DNA of 24,389 nucleotides from positions 39,303 through 63,691 of the forward strand of contig DBHM01000014.1 of assembly GCA_002296185.1 (NCBI GenBank), written 5' to 3'. The DNA is from Alphaproteobacteria bacterium UBA828 (lineage in GTDB: Bacteria > Pseudomonadota > Alphaproteobacteria > UBA828). Every line of letters starts with the position of its first letter. Position 1 is the stretch's first letter. Positions 24,017-24,389 of this stretch are shown piece after piece. The notes under the pieces are model-generated. The model was not told the DNA's origin. It made no database searches and saw only the letters and a list, made by a program, of their open reading frames with translations. The position numbers and the translations under genes were made by a program.

Positions 24017-24046
24017 AATTAGTTACAATTAGTTACAATTAGTTAC
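24017..24046. repeat. Three perfect tandem copies of a 10-bp unit
   Basis: The unit AATTAGTTAC occurs three times without mismatch or spacing (24017-24026, 24027-24036, 24037-24046), and the following ATTA begins another imperfect unit. The 10-bp period is close to one helical turn, so a protein could contact each copy on the same DNA face. A simple replication-slippage repeat is equally possible. It lies in the cdsA-rseP spacer, 118 bp before the rseP ATG. Confidence 0.9.
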
Positions 24047-24062
24047 ATTATATTCACTATCC

Positions 24063-24091
24063 TTGCATTGCAGATGTATCGGACTTAATAT
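24063..24091 (+). promoter_or_regulatory. Candidate promoter for rseP and downstream envelope genes
   Basis: TTGCAT at 24063-24068 is followed by a 17-bp spacer and TAATAT at 24086-24091. Each hexamer matches the sigma70 consensus in four of six positions. The predicted transcript would carry a leader of about 65-70 bases before the rseP ATG at 24165, and the palindrome at 24126-24139 would lie within that leader. It was called by eye in a very AT-rich context, so confidence is low. Confidence 0.3.
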
Positions 24092-24125
24092 CAAAAAATG
24101 TTTTTGCAGAAACTCTCTAAGATTA

Positions 24126-24139
24126 AGACCAATTGGTCT
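24126..24139. promoter_or_regulatory. 14-bp perfect palindrome upstream of rseP
   Basis: AGACCAATTGGTCT is a perfect inverted repeat ending 25 bp before the rseP ATG. It is richer in G+C at its arms than the surrounding spacer. Palindromes of this length and form are typical of sites bound by dimeric repressors, but no specific regulator family can be assigned. It could also form a small RNA hairpin near the translation start. Confidence 0.35.
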
Positions 24140-24164
24140 AGAATAATATTTGTTGTCTGAATAT

Positions 24165-24389
24165 ATGGAAACCATTGCAAACATTTGGGATTACGTATGG
24201 CCATTCTTGGTAATTTTGGCCGTAATAGTATTCGTACATGAATTGGGACATTATCTTATTGCCAGATTGAATAAAGTTAGAGTTGAGGTTTTCTCTGTTG
24301 GTTTTGGCCCTGAACTACTTGGAATAAACGATAGACATGGGACTCGTTGGAAAATTAGTCTCTTGCCACTTGGTGGATATGTAAAATTT
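24165..24389 (+). CDS. rseP: Site-2 protease RseP/MmpA family, 3'-truncated by the window end
   Basis: This membrane zinc metalloprotease performs intramembrane cleavage, for example of anti-sigma factors and signal peptides. The 75 visible residues start at the ATG at 24165 with METIANIWDYVWPFLVILAV, a first transmembrane helix. It contains the zinc-binding HELGH motif (residues 25-29) in VIVFVHELGHYLIARLNKVR. VEVFSVGFGPELLG and WKISLLPLGGYVKF follow, the standard RseP N-terminal pattern. The later LDG motif and the PDZ domains lie beyond the window. There is no clear ribosome binding site. Its position after cdsA fits the usual cluster, in which bamA and lipid A genes would follow. Confidence 0.95.
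   Translation, partial: METIANIWDYVWPFLVILAVIVFVHELGHYLIARLNKVRVEVFSVGFGPELLGINDRHGTRWKISLLPLGGYVKF

Larger units (their letters stand above)
23952..24164. other. cdsA-rseP spacer: non-coding, AT-rich, dxr absent
   Basis: This is the longest gene-free stretch in the window. It has stop codons in all frames and no recognisable remnant of 1-deoxyxylulose-5-phosphate reductoisomerase, the gene usually found between cdsA and rseP in this neighbourhood. In order it contains an extremely AT-rich stretch (23952-24012), three 10-bp direct repeats (24017-24046), a promoter candidate (24063-24091), an A/T inverted repeat CAAAAA/TTTTTG (24092-24106) and a 14-bp palindrome (24126-24139). No strong terminator for the cdsA transcript is visible. 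Confidence 0.7.

Noticed and set aside
24017..24046. CRISPR array
   Set aside because: The repeats are 10 bp, directly abutting and without spacers, and no cas genes are present.

Overview
The window is a compact, strongly AT-rich stretch of bacterial chromosome (about one third G+C by eye) made almost entirely of core genes. The protein motifs and the gene order point to an alphaproteobacterium. The chain nuoH-N, birA, coaX, rnj, mce, DUF1467, proS, lolC/E, lolD, dnaE is a familiar alphaproteobacterial neighbourhood, and so is rpsB, tsf, pyrH, frr, uppS, cdsA, rseP. A prolyl-tRNA synthetase without the large editing insertion, a single LolC/E-type permease gene and RNase J all agree with this. 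The AT-richness and short spacers suggest a low-GC, possibly streamlined, free-living lineage, but I cannot name the genus.

Region 1 (1-7309) holds the membrane half of respiratory complex I, nuoH (5' end cut by the window) through nuoN. All genes are on the plus strand with short gaps or overlaps. Region 2 (7329-11249) continues in the same direction with cofactor and RNA-processing genes: birA (biotin ligase without a DNA-binding domain), coaX (type III pantothenate kinase), rnj (RNase J), mce (methylmalonyl-CoA epimerase) and a small two-helix DUF1467 membrane protein. Region 3 (11343-14591) is proS followed by lolC/E and lolD, the ABC exporter that releases lipoproteins toward the outer membrane.

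Region 4 (14629-18894) contains the only minus-strand gene, an FMN-binding PPOX-type flavoprotein. It converges on lolD and diverges from dnaE, the replicative polymerase alpha subunit. The 144-bp divergent spacer holds a perfect consensus DnaA box. Region 5 (19073-24389) is the translation and envelope cluster rpsB, tsf, pyrH, frr, uppS, cdsA, then the start of rseP, which is cut by the window end. dxr, which normally lies between cdsA and rseP in this neighbourhood, is absent. In its place is a 213-bp AT-rich spacer with three perfect 10-bp tandem repeats, a possible promoter and a 14-bp perfect palindrome.

No rRNA, tRNA, CRISPR array, insertion sequence, phage gene or toxin-antitoxin pair was seen. 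No stretch longer than 300 bases lacks a gene; the longest is the 213-bp cdsA-rseP spacer. I found no credible new multi-gene system. The observations most worth checking are regulatory (the DnaA box at dnaE and the rpsB leader) and genomic (the missing dxr).
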